DNA of 6,584 bases from an uncultured Clostridia bacterium (GTDB lineage: Bacteria; Bacillota_I; Bacilli_A; RF39; UBA660). This document shows, piece after piece, positions 1 to 6,064 of the stretch (position 1 is the first letter of the stretch; every line of letters begins with the position of its first letter). The position numbers and the translations under genes were made by a program. The stretch is taken from the NCBI GenBank assembly GCA_948433815.1, contig CAOJDZ010000041.1:1-6584 (forward strand), written 5' to 3'. The notes beneath the pieces were generated by a model. That model saw nothing but the letters and a program-made list of their open reading frames with translations. It made no database searches and was not told the DNA's origin.

Positions 1-23
1 GAAGAGAAATGCGAAGAATATAA
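1..23 (+). CDS. possible 3' tail of an upstream gene
   Basis: One forward frame (codons from position 3) stays open and closes with TAA at 21-23, right at the foot of the terminator hairpin that starts at 22. That is where the last codons of an upstream gene would be expected. Only six codons are visible, so the product cannot be identified. In related Firmicutes the gene before prpC is often rlmN, but nothing in these few residues confirms that. Confidence 0.25.
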
Positions 24-67
24 TAAGCAATATATTTCTAATTAGAAATTTTGCTTATTTTTCTTTT
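22..67 (+). terminator. intrinsic terminator of the upstream transcript
   Basis: The perfect 9-bp stem AATAAGCAA (22-30) / TTGCTTATT (51-59) encloses a second stem at 34-39 / 44-49 with an AATT loop. The right arm runs into a T-rich tract (58-67, interrupted by one C). This is the layout of a Rho-independent terminator. It separates the previous gene from the promoter at 97-125. Confidence 0.75.
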
Positions 68-96
68 GTTATTTTACATATAATTAATTAGTTTTC

Positions 97-125
97 TTTA
101 AAATAATTTTTCATTATGATATAAT
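97..125 (+). promoter_or_regulatory. sigma-A promoter of the prpC operon, extended -10
   Basis: TATAAT (120-125) is preceded by TG at 117-118, which gives the TGN extended -10 common in low-GC Gram-positives. The -35 candidate TTTAAA (97-102) matches TTGACA at four of six positions with a 17-bp spacer. It lies between the upstream terminator and prpC, leaving a leader of roughly 35 nt with no other obvious structure. Confidence 0.65.
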
Positions 126-167
126 TAAGTTATATTTAAGAGAATAATTAAGAAATGAGGTGTACTA

Positions 168-908
168 ATGCTTGCACATTATCAAACAGATCCTGGTAAA
201 GTTAGAAGTCATAATGAAGACAGTGTTACTATAGTTAAAAATTTAAATAATGATTATTTACTTATGGTGGCTGATGGAATGGGAGGTCATAGAGCTGGAG
301 AAGTAGCTAGTTCAATGGCTGTTACACATATAGGGTCTAGATTTCAAAATATGAGTACATTAGGAAGTAAAGTAGATGCTATTACTTGGTTAAAAGAAAT
401 AATAGAAGAGGTAAATACTAATATAATTAAATATGCTGAAGAACATGTTGATTCAACTGGACTTGGAACTACACTTGTGTGTGCTATTTTAACTAGTGAG
501 TATTTAGTATTTGCTAATGTTGGAGATTCAAGTGGTTTTGTATTTAAAAATGGAAAGTTATATAAAGTTACTAAGGATCATACTTTAGTTAATATATTAG
601 TGGAAACAGGAGAACTAAGGCCAGAAGAAGCAGAAAATCATCCACAAAAAAATGTGCTTATGAGAGCACTTGGAGCTGCTCCTAAAGTAGAAGTTGATAT
701 TTTTGATGTAGAAAATAACATAGATGGAATTTTCTTATGTAGTGATGGACTAACTAACATGGTTACTAAAGAGCAGATAGAAAAAGTATTAAATGATGAA
801 GATTTAGATATAGAAGAAAAAGTGGATAAATTAATTGTTAAAAGCAATTTAAGGGGTGGAAATGATAATATTTCAATTGCTTACTTATCTGAGGCAGGTG
901 AAAAGTAG
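168..908 (+). CDS. prpC: PP2C-family protein phosphatase PrpC (Stp)
   Basis: This is a metal-dependent Ser/Thr phosphatase of the PPM/PP2C family. In Firmicutes it removes phosphates placed by the partner kinase PrkC, including on the kinase itself. The acidic metal-binding residues are visible in order: RSHNED (D18), ADGMGG (D36), VGDS (D120), CSDGL (D193) and GGNDN (D233). At 246 residues it has the usual length of a stand-alone bacterial PP2C and lacks a membrane segment, so it should be cytoplasmic. The ATG at 168 follows GAGG (157-160) with 7 nt spacing. The common GDSR is GDSS here, a minor variation. The stop TAG shares its G with the GTG start of the kinase gene, which indicates translational coupling. 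Identification is secure from both motifs and context. Confidence 0.95.
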   Translation: MLAHYQTDPGKVRSHNEDSVTIVKNLNNDYLLMVADGMGGHRAGEVASSMAVTHIGSRFQNMSTLGSKVDAITWLKEIIEEVNTNIIKYAEEHVDSTGLGTTLVCAILTSEYLVFANVGDSSGFVFKNGKLYKVTKDHTLVNILVETGELRPEEAENHPQKNVLMRALGAAPKVEVDIFDVENNIDGIFLCSDGLTNMVTKEQIEKVLNDEDLDIEEKVDKLIVKSNLRGGNDNISIAYLSEAGEK

Positions 909-1978
909 TGATAATTAAGGGAGCAAAAATAAACGATAGATATGCAATTATAAGAACTATTGGCGAAGGTGGTATGGCTAATGTTTATCTCGCTTATGAT
1001 ACAATTTTAGATAGAAATGTCGCTGTTAAAGTATTAAGGGGAGATTTAGCTAATGATGATAAATTTGTTAGAAGATTTCAACGTGAAGCGTTAAGTGCAA
1101 GTTCTTTAAATCATCCTAATATAGTAGAAATGTATGATGTTGGTGAAGATGATGGACAATATTATATAGTTATGGAGTATGTTGAAGGTAAGACATTAAA
1201 GCAACTTCTTAAAAGAAGAGGAAGTCTTACTATAACAGAAGTGATTGATATTATGAGTCAATTAACTGATGGAATGGCTCATGCACATGATTCATATATA
1301 ATTCATAGAGATATAAAACCACAAAATATAATGATATTAGAAAATGGATTAATTAAAATAACAGATTTTGGTATTGCTCAAGCTTTAAATAGTACTCAGC
1401 TTACACAAACTAATTCAGTTATGGGAAGCGTACATTATTTACCTCCTGAACAAGCTAATGGTAAGGGGTCAACTATAAGAAGTGATATATATTCTATGGG
1501 AATACTTATGTATGAACTTTTAAGTGGGAGTGTGCCTTATAGAGGAGATAATGCTGTAGAAATAGCACTTAAACATTTAAAAGAACCTCTTCCTAGTATT
1601 AGGAAAAAACTTCCTGAATTACCTCAATCTATAGAGAACATAATATTAAAAGCAACAGCAAAGAATCCACAAAATAGATATAAAGATGCAAGAGAGATGC
1701 ATCAAGATATTATAACTGCTATGGATGAAACTAGAGTTAATGAAAAACGTTATGTTTATCAATATTCTGAAACAGATATGGATAGTACTAGAGTTTTAGA
1801 TGATGCTGCAAGGGAGGTAAAGGAGCAAGCCGCTCTTAAAAAGGAAGATATGAAAAGATTAGAAAAACAAGAAAGTCAAAAACAAAATAAAATTTTATTT
1901 ATTCTTGATAGTATTTTTACGGTTCTTGTTGAAATGACGGCTTTAATAATATTTTTATTACATTATTTGACAGAATAA
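908..1978 (+). CDS. prkC: PASTA-type Ser/Thr kinase PrkC, kinase and membrane part (interrupted)
   Basis: This is a Hanks-type eukaryotic-like kinase that senses cell-wall fragments through external PASTA repeats and phosphorylates cytoplasmic targets in cell-wall and translation control. Visible parts are the glycine loop GEGGMANV (19-26), the VAVK lysine (K41), the alpha-C glutamate (E60), HRDIKPQN (133-140), DFG (153-155) and an activation segment with TQTNSVMGS and PPEQA. A charged juxtamembrane stretch (about 290-327) is followed by a hydrophobic segment (about 328-353). The start is GTG at 908, overlapping the prpC stop by one base. Family members continue outside the membrane with three or more PASTA domains. 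Here TAA at 1976-1978 stops the reading frame right after the membrane segment, although the PASTA repeats follow in the same frame. The membrane segment contains D and E, which is unusual. The kinase domain itself looks intact. Confidence 0.9.
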   Translation: MIIKGAKINDRYAIIRTIGEGGMANVYLAYDTILDRNVAVKVLRGDLANDDKFVRRFQREALSASSLNHPNIVEMYDVGEDDGQYYIVMEYVEGKTLKQLLKRRGSLTITEVIDIMSQLTDGMAHAHDSYIIHRDIKPQNIMILENGLIKITDFGIAQALNSTQLTQTNSVMGSVHYLPPEQANGKGSTIRSDIYSMGILMYELLSGSVPYRGDNAVEIALKHLKEPLPSIRKKLPELPQSIENIILKATAKNPQNRYKDAREMHQDIITAMDETRVNEKRYVYQYSETDMDSTRVLDDAAREVKEQAALKKEDMKRLEKQESQKQNKILFILDSIFTVLVEMTALIIFLLHYLTE

Positions 1979-2653
1979 AAACCGACTCCAATTCCTGATG
2001 TTTCTAATTTAAGTTCAGTGGAAGCGAGTAACAAGTTAACTGAAGCAGGTTTTACTGTCGGATGTGGAGATGATGATTTTAAATATATAGCAAGTGATGA
2101 AATAAAAGAAGATCATGCAGTTAAAACTAGTCCTGATAAAGGTACTTTAGCTAAAAAAGGTAAAAGAGTATGTATTTATTTATCAAGCGGGGATGCTAGT
2201 TTTGAAATGGAAGATTTTAAGGGACAAAATCATATAGCTGTTAAAACTATGTTAGAGACTAAATATGGCTGTAATGTAGTTATTGAGAAAAAGAAAGTTA
2301 AAGAAGAAGATAATGTAGAAGAAGGAACAGTAATAGATAGTAATCCTAAGCCTGGGGAAACAGTAAAAAATGGAAGTTCAATAACTTTGTATATACCAGA
2401 AGTAGAAATAGTTTATCCAGACTTTACTAGTGGATATACAATTGATCAGATACAAGAATTTGCACAGAAGTATAATTTAGAATTAAAAATAGAATATATA
2501 GATAATACTATACTTCCACCTAATACAATTACATATCAAAATAGACCAGCTAATAGTACTGTAGTAGAAGGAGTTAATCTTACAATTACTGTTACTAAAT
2601 TACCAGAAGCAGTAGAAGATATAATATTACCGAGTGAAGACGATGAAGAATAG
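1979..2653 (+). pseudogene. prkC: detached PASTA ectodomain of PrkC, three repeats
   Basis: The frame continues directly from the kinase after one TAA and begins with KPTPIPDV, the normal entry into a first PASTA repeat. Three repeats follow: IPDVSNLS... (about 1991-2200), FEMEDFKGQNH... (about 2201-2400) and YPDFTSGYT... (about 2410-2600). The end is acidic. Together with the kinase part the product would be about 580 residues, normal for PrkC. PASTA repeats bind muropeptides outside the cell. The first possible start in frame is GTG at 2018, already inside repeat one, with no convincing Shine-Dalgarno and no signal peptide. Independent translation would give a cytoplasmic product unlikely to work as a sensor. 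It is labelled a broken part of prkC, but the repeats show no further damage, so a single wrong base in the assembly or stop readthrough remains possible. Confidence 0.75.
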
Positions 2654-3470
2654 TATAGGAAAAATAATAAGTATAAATAAAGACTTGTATACTGTTATGA
2701 AAGATGACAGTATTTTTCCATGTTCAGTAAGAGGTAAACTTAAAAATATTAAACTTACTGTAGGAGATAATGTTAAGTTTAGTGAAGAAAATAAAACTAT
2801 AGAAGAAATGATGCCTAGGACTAATACATTAATTAGACCATTAGTATCAAATATAGATAAGTTGTTTATTGTAGTAAGTACACACTTGCCTAAATTTAGT
2901 AGTTATTTACTTGATAAGTTTTTAGTACTTAGTGAAGTTAATAATATTAAACCTGTTATTGTGGTTACTAAATTAGATTTGTGTGATAAAAAAGAGTTAA
3001 AAGAAGTTAAAAGTATTTTAAAGTATTATAAAAAATTAGGATATAAAGTTTTTACTAATAAAGATATAAGAAAGATAAAAAAAGAGATGAAAGGATGTAC
3101 AGTTGCCCTTGCTGGTCAAACAGGAGCGGGAAAAAGTACTCTTTTAAATAGAATAGATAAAAGACTTAATTTAAAAACAGGAGAAGTTAGTGAAGCTTTA
3201 GGAAGAGGTAAACATACAACTAGACTTGTAGAACTTATTCCTATAAATAATTCTTTAATCGCAGATACTCCTGGATTTAGTTCTTTGGAACTAGATTTAA
3301 CTCAGGAACAGATTTCTAATGGTTTCATTGAGTTTGGTTTTCAGTGTAAATATAATACTTGTACTCATGTCAAAAATGAGGGTTGTTCAGTTAAGGAAAG
3401 AGTAGAATCAGGTAAAATATTAAAAAGTAGGTATGAAAATTATTTAAAATTAATTGGAGAGATAAGATAA
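2643..3470 (+). CDS. rsgA: small-subunit ribosome biogenesis GTPase RsgA (CpgA/YloQ)
   Basis: RsgA is a circularly permuted GTPase that helps the late maturation of the 30S ribosomal subunit. The order of parts fits the family: an N-terminal OB-fold (about 4-65), G4 TKLD (109-112), G1/P-loop GQTGAGKST (158-166), G2 region RGKHTTR (188-194), G3 DTPG (208-211), and a zinc-binding knuckle with C235, C240, H242 and C248. The ATG at 2643 is preferred over an in-frame GTG at 2634: its OB-fold begins normally (KNSIGKI) and GAG at 2632-2634 lies at a suitable distance. This start overlaps the PASTA reading frame by 11 bases, so translation may depend on ribosomes finishing that frame. That would argue the upstream region is still translated. 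It is 275 residues, close to normal. The position after prkC matches the conserved Firmicute order. Confidence 0.94.
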   Translation: MKNSIGKIISINKDLYTVMKDDSIFPCSVRGKLKNIKLTVGDNVKFSEENKTIEEMMPRTNTLIRPLVSNIDKLFIVVSTHLPKFSSYLLDKFLVLSEVNNIKPVIVVTKLDLCDKKELKEVKSILKYYKKLGYKVFTNKDIRKIKKEMKGCTVALAGQTGAGKSTLLNRIDKRLNLKTGEVSEALGRGKHTTRLVELIPINNSLIADTPGFSSLELDLTQEQISNGFIEFGFQCKYNTCTHVKNEGCSVKERVESGKILKSRYENYLKLIGEIR

Positions 3471-3480
3471 ATTTATCAAA

Positions 3481-3508
3481 AAGTTATTTCGTTTAAGTGA
3501 AATAACTT
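3481..3508. repeat. perfect inverted repeat touching a -35 box (possible operator)
   Basis: AAGTTATTTC (3481-3490) and GAAATAACTT (3499-3508) are perfect 10-bp complements around an 8-nt centre. The last two bases of the right arm are the first two of the -35 box TTGACG. No T-run follows, so it does not have the form of an intrinsic terminator for rsgA, although it could still slow or protect a transcript end. Its placement suits a binding site for a dimeric repressor. That role is inferred; only the symmetry and position are seen. Confidence 0.6.
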
Positions 3509-3535
3509 GACGTCTGGTATTTGCCTTTGTATAAT
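3507..3535 (+). promoter_or_regulatory. near-consensus sigma-A promoter of the AAA/DUF4143 gene
   Basis: TTGACG (3507-3512), a 17-bp spacer and TATAAT (3530-3535) match the sigma-A consensus at 11 of 12 positions. Transcription would begin at about 3541-3543, which puts the Shine-Dalgarno AGGTG (3542-3546) at the very 5' end of the message and leaves a leader of only about 12 nt before the ATG at 3554. Confidence 0.8.
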
Positions 3536-3553
3536 TTAAGTAGGTGATTATAT

Positions 3554-4747
3554 ATGCTTAAAAGAGAAAAGTATTTATCAAAAATAAGAGGTTTTTATGA
3601 TAGTGACCTTGTTAAAGTTTTAGTAGGTATTAGAAGATGTGGTAAATCTATTATTTTGAAACAAATAATGGAAGAATTAAAGGAAAGAAAAATAAATGAT
3701 GATCATCTTATATATATTAATTTCGAATTTATTGAATATGAAGAGTTATTAGATTATAAAAAATTAAATAAATTTATAAAAGAAAAAATAATTGATGAAA
3801 AAAAATATTATATATTCTTGGATGAAATTCAAAAAGTTGATAGATTTGAAGATGTAATAAATTCTTTAAGAGCATCTCTTAGTAATTTAAGTATTTTTGT
3901 TACAGGTTCTAATAGTAAATTATTGTCAAATGAATTATCAACTGTTTTATCAGGAAGATATGTGCTTTTTAATATTTATCCTTTAAGTTATAAAGAATTT
4001 GTTGATTTGACAGGTAATGAAGGAAATGATGAATCTACATTTTGGAATTATGTAAGATGGGGAGGCTTACCTAATAGAACTGAGTTTTCATCTATAGATA
4101 ATATAAAAAATTATCTTCATAGTGTCTTTGATTCAATTATCTTAAGAGATGTTGTTGAACGTTTAGGACTTAAAGATACTTCATTATTTGATTTATTACT
4201 TCAATATATAATTGATACCACTGGCCGTGAATTTTCTGCGACTAATGTTATAAATTTTTTAAAGAGTGAAGGAAGAACTGTTTCTTCTGAGACTATTTAT
4301 GTATATTTAGAGGCTTTACAAAAAGCTTTAATAATTAATAAAGTATTTAGATATGATGTTCATGGTAAAGCAATTTTGAAAACTCTTAATAAATACTATA
4401 TGACTGATTTAGGAATAGCTCAGATAAAAAATAATAATTTTGAAATTAATAAAGTTTTTGCAATTGAAAATGTTGTATATAATGAATTATTATTTAGAGG
4501 ATATGATGTTTTTGTTGGTAAAACAAAAAATGGTGAAGTGGATTTTATTGCAACTAAATCAGAAGAAAAAATATATATTCAAGTTACTTATTTATTGATA
4601 GAAGAAGAAACAATAAAAAGAGAATTTGGAGTTTTTAAAGATATAGATGATAATTATTTAAAATATGTTATTTCACTTGATAAATGTAATTTTTCACGAG
4701 ATGAAATTATTCATAAAAATATTATAGATTGGTTACTTGAAGATTGA
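3554..4747 (+). CDS. AAA-family ATPase with C-terminal DUF4143
   Basis: This belongs to a widespread, poorly characterised family that combines an AAA_14-type ATPase with DUF4143. Visible parts are Walker A GIRRCGKS (25-32), Walker B IFLDEIQKV (87-95), a sensor-1-like FVTGSNS (about 117-123), the family motifs SGRY, YPLSYKEF and GGLP, and a C-terminal domain with E305, E311, EVDF (328-331) and YIQV. The last elements resemble a degenerate PD-(D/E)XK nuclease-like core, with Q where active enzymes carry K. No membrane segment is visible. The start has AGGTG with 7 nt spacing. The gene lies between rsgA and rpe, which are usually adjacent in Firmicutes, and carries its own promoter, so it looks like a later insertion; base composition is like its neighbours, so transfer would be old or from a similar genome. 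It ends in TGA inside the Shine-Dalgarno of rpe. Cellular function is unknown. Confidence 0.9.
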   Translation: MLKREKYLSKIRGFYDSDLVKVLVGIRRCGKSIILKQIMEELKERKINDDHLIYINFEFIEYEELLDYKKLNKFIKEKIIDEKKYYIFLDEIQKVDRFEDVINSLRASLSNLSIFVTGSNSKLLSNELSTVLSGRYVLFNIYPLSYKEFVDLTGNEGNDESTFWNYVRWGGLPNRTEFSSIDNIKNYLHSVFDSIILRDVVERLGLKDTSLFDLLLQYIIDTTGREFSATNVINFLKSEGRTVSSETIYVYLEALQKALIINKVFRYDVHGKAILKTLNKYYMTDLGIAQIKNNNFEINKVFAIENVVYNELLFRGYDVFVGKTKNGEVDFIATKSEEKIYIQVTYLLIEEETIKREFGVFKDIDDNYLKYVISLDKCNFSRDEIIHKNIIDWLLED

Positions 4748-4759
4748 GGAGGAATATAA

Positions 4760-5392
4760 ATGTTAATAAGTGGGTCTTTTTTTAGTCATAATCCTAAAGA
4801 AGCAATAAATAAATATGATAAAACAAATATTGATTATATACATGTTGATGTGGCTGATGGAAAGTTTGTAGAAAGAAAAAGTTTTACTTTAAGTGATATA
4901 GAAAAGTTTAGTACTTATACTTCTAAACCAATGGATGTTCATTTAATGGTTAAAAATCCAGAAAAATATATAGATAGTTTGTCTATGTTAAATACAGAAT
5001 ATATAACTTTTCATTTTGAAGCGGTGAAAACACCGATGTCAGTTATTAATCATATAAAAGAAAATGGAATAAAGGCAGGTATTAGTATTAAACCTGGGAC
5101 TAATGTAAGTGATATTTTTTCATTACTTCCTTATTTAGATTTAGTTTTAATTATGAGTGTTGAACCAGGACTTAGTGGTCAAAAGTTTATGGAAAGTGTT
5201 CTTTATAAAATAGAAGTTCTTCGTAAAGAAATAGATCAAAGAGGTTATAAAACTTTAATAAGTGTTGATGGGGGGATAAATAGCGAAACATACCCTTTAG
5301 TTAAAGAAAAAGGTGTTGATATGGTTATTAGTGAATCTTATCTTTTAGATGGAGATACATCATCAAAAGTAAATGAATTTAAACTTGGGTAA
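4760..5392 (+). CDS. rpe: ribulose-phosphate 3-epimerase, divergent
   Basis: This TIM-barrel enzyme interconverts ribulose 5-phosphate and xylulose 5-phosphate in the pentose phosphate pathway. The metal and catalytic positions are present: H28 and D30 in HVDVADG, H61 in DVHLM, and D170 in VDGGIN. MSVEPGLSGQ corresponds to the flexible loop usually written MTVNPGFGGQ. At 210 residues it is slightly short. Several positions depart from the family: the N-terminal ISPSILSAD motif appears as ISGSFFSHN, the PNLTFGP stretch is replaced, and the final AGSAIF phosphate-binding motif reads ISESYLL. A related sugar-phosphate epimerase, for example for allulose 6-phosphate, is therefore possible, but the position after prpC-prkC-rsgA favours rpe. 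The strong AGGAGG (4747-4752) overlaps the stop codon of the upstream ATPase gene, indicating coupled expression. No clear terminator follows. Confidence 0.87.
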   Translation: MLISGSFFSHNPKEAINKYDKTNIDYIHVDVADGKFVERKSFTLSDIEKFSTYTSKPMDVHLMVKNPEKYIDSLSMLNTEYITFHFEAVKTPMSVINHIKENGIKAGISIKPGTNVSDIFSLLPYLDLVLIMSVEPGLSGQKFMESVLYKIEVLRKEIDQRGYKTLISVDGGINSETYPLVKEKGVDMVISESYLLDGDTSSKVNEFKLG

Positions 5393-5424
5393 TACTCTTA
5401 AATTGTAGATAGCCTTAGTTTGCT

Positions 5425-5559
5425 TAGCGTCCGTATAACTTCAACAGCAGTGGCAACGCGAACGTGTTCTTTGTGAACGGGTCTGGTAACCCTGGCAACT
5501 TGAATAACACGAACGTTGGCGACACGGGTCCCGGCGTTCGTCCAGTAATTTCTCTTTAA
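5425..5559 (+). repeat. DGR template/variable-repeat-like segment, non-coding
   Basis: In the forward frame from 5428 this segment reads RPYNFNSSGNANVFFV..., ends in GVRPVISL and stops at TAA (5557-5559). That ending is typical of C-terminal lectin-like domains of Firmicute surface proteins. The frame is blocked upstream by TAG (5425-5427) and has no start codon. Nine of its ten asparagine codons are AAC, spread through the segment, whereas all ten asparagines of the adjacent rpe are AAT. By hand count 64 of the 120 bases at 5431-5550 are G or C, far above the surroundings. AAC-rich, start-less copies of a protein end are the signature of template repeats in diversity-generating retroelements, where adenines are mutated during reverse transcription. 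A stranded 3' end of a target gene would look similar. There is no reverse transcriptase or Avd gene in the window, so the assignment is an inference. Confidence 0.55.
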
Positions 5560-5564
5560 TGAAT

Positions 5565-5600
5565 AGTTTTCTCATAACAATAGTTATAGTAGAGAAAGCT
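5565..5600. repeat. hairpin just after the DGR-like segment
   Basis: AGTTTTCTC (5565-5573) pairs with GAGAAAGCT (5592-5600) through nine pairs, one of them G-U. Inside, ATAAC (5574-5578) pairs with GTTAT (5583-5587) around an AATA tetraloop, leaving a four-base bulge (5588-5591). It begins six bases after the TAA of the repeat-like segment. No T-run follows, so it is not a classical terminator. DGR variable regions often have a hairpin or cruciform shortly downstream that aids target recognition, and this has the right position. A smaller hairpin, AGTCC-TTAT-GGACT, follows at 5624-5637. Confidence 0.5.
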
Positions 5601-5658
5601 TTAGAGAAACAAGTGTTACCCAAAGTCCTTATGGACTAAAAATAAAAAATACTAGTTT

Positions 5659-5691
5659 AATAGATATTAGTACGTTTGGAAAATATCTATT
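5659..5691. terminator. hairpin between the convergent sides, possible two-way terminator
   Basis: AATAGATATT (5659-5668) and AATATCTATT (5682-5691) form a perfect 10-bp stem around a 13-nt loop, immediately past the stop codon of the minus-strand regulator. On the minus strand a T-rich tract begins about ten bases after the stem. On the plus strand the following bases are T-rich but interrupted. The stem is made almost only of A-T pairs, so it may be a weak terminator. Confidence 0.4.
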
Positions 5692-5930
5692 TATTCTGGT
5701 ATTTTTATTTTTTCATTTTTTTCTTCAATTTTATTAGTAATAGTAAATAAATCATTAGGGTAACATTCTAAAAGTGTGCAAAATTCTTCAATATATTTAA
5801 ATGAAATAGAAGCTGTTTCACCTCTTATTATTCTATTTAAGTTTCTTGATGTAATATTCATTTGTTGACATAACCAGTATTTAGTTTTGCTGTTTTTTTT
5901 AAGTAGTTCAGGTATATTTACTTTTATCAT
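5691..5930 (-). CDS. small Cro/C1-type (XRE) helix-turn-helix regulator
   Basis: This is a 79-residue DNA-binding protein with a single HTH_3-like domain at about residues 5-60. NSKTKYWLCQQMNIT forms the first part of the helix-turn-helix, SRNLNRIIRGET the recognition helix, and ISFKYIEEFCTLLECYPNDLF the typical closing helices. A charged lysine- and glutamate-rich tail follows. The start at 5928-5930 is chosen because AGGTGAT lies just ahead of it on the minus strand. A start 15 codons upstream is open but lacks a ribosome site and would place the Shine-Dalgarno inside the gene. It is transcribed away from the surface-protein gene at 6065, and the shared 134-bp interval makes that gene and itself the likeliest targets, though no clear operator was seen. 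Similar small regulators control prophages, toxin modules and mobile elements. Confidence 0.85.
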   Translation of the reverse strand: MIKVNIPELLKKNSKTKYWLCQQMNITSRNLNRIIRGETASISFKYIEEFCTLLECYPNDLFTITNKIEEKNEKIKIPE

Positions 5931-5990
5931 GTTATCACCTTTAATTTTATAATTAAATTTTACACGATATATCATTTATAAATAAGATAC

Positions 5991-6019
5991 TTGCATTACC
6001 CTCAAAACTAACTTATAAT
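5991..6019 (+). promoter_or_regulatory. near-consensus sigma-A promoter of the surface-protein gene
   Basis: TTGCAT (5991-5996), a 17-bp spacer and TATAAT (6014-6019) form a good sigma-A promoter. Transcription would start near 6026, giving a leader of about 40 nt that contains AGGAG (6049-6053) ahead of the ATG at 6065. It lies in the interval shared with the divergent regulator, so repression or activation from there is plausible. Confidence 0.7.
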
Positions 6020-6064
6020 TATTAATATAAGTGAGAATAATAAAAAGTAGGAGAAAATAATAAT

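Noticed and set aside
638..847. Open frame of 69 codons on the minus strand
   Set aside because: It lies wholly inside prpC, opposite well-conserved PP2C motifs, has no ribosome site and encodes a low-complexity Ser/Thr-rich sequence. It is a shadow.
1976..1978. prkC break explained by one frameshift, or by TGA read as tryptophan
   Set aside because: The two parts are in the same frame and the interrupting codon is TAA, so neither a single indel nor the mycoplasma code explains it. TGA also acts as a stop at 4745-4747.
3481..3508. Inverted repeat as an intrinsic terminator of rsgA
   Set aside because: No T-run follows. The right arm runs directly into a -35 box, so an operator role fits better, though attenuation is not excluded.
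5441..5623. Open frame of 60 codons on the minus strand, Cys/Arg-rich
   Set aside because: It is the antisense of the AAC-rich repeat-like segment and its hairpin. Its composition comes from the complement of AAC codons, and no family resemblance or ribosome site is visible.
5931..5975. Fifteen-codon N-terminal extension of the XRE regulator
   Set aside because: The Shine-Dalgarno AGGTGAT sits inside this extension just before the ATG at 5928-5930, and the HTH domain begins right after that start.
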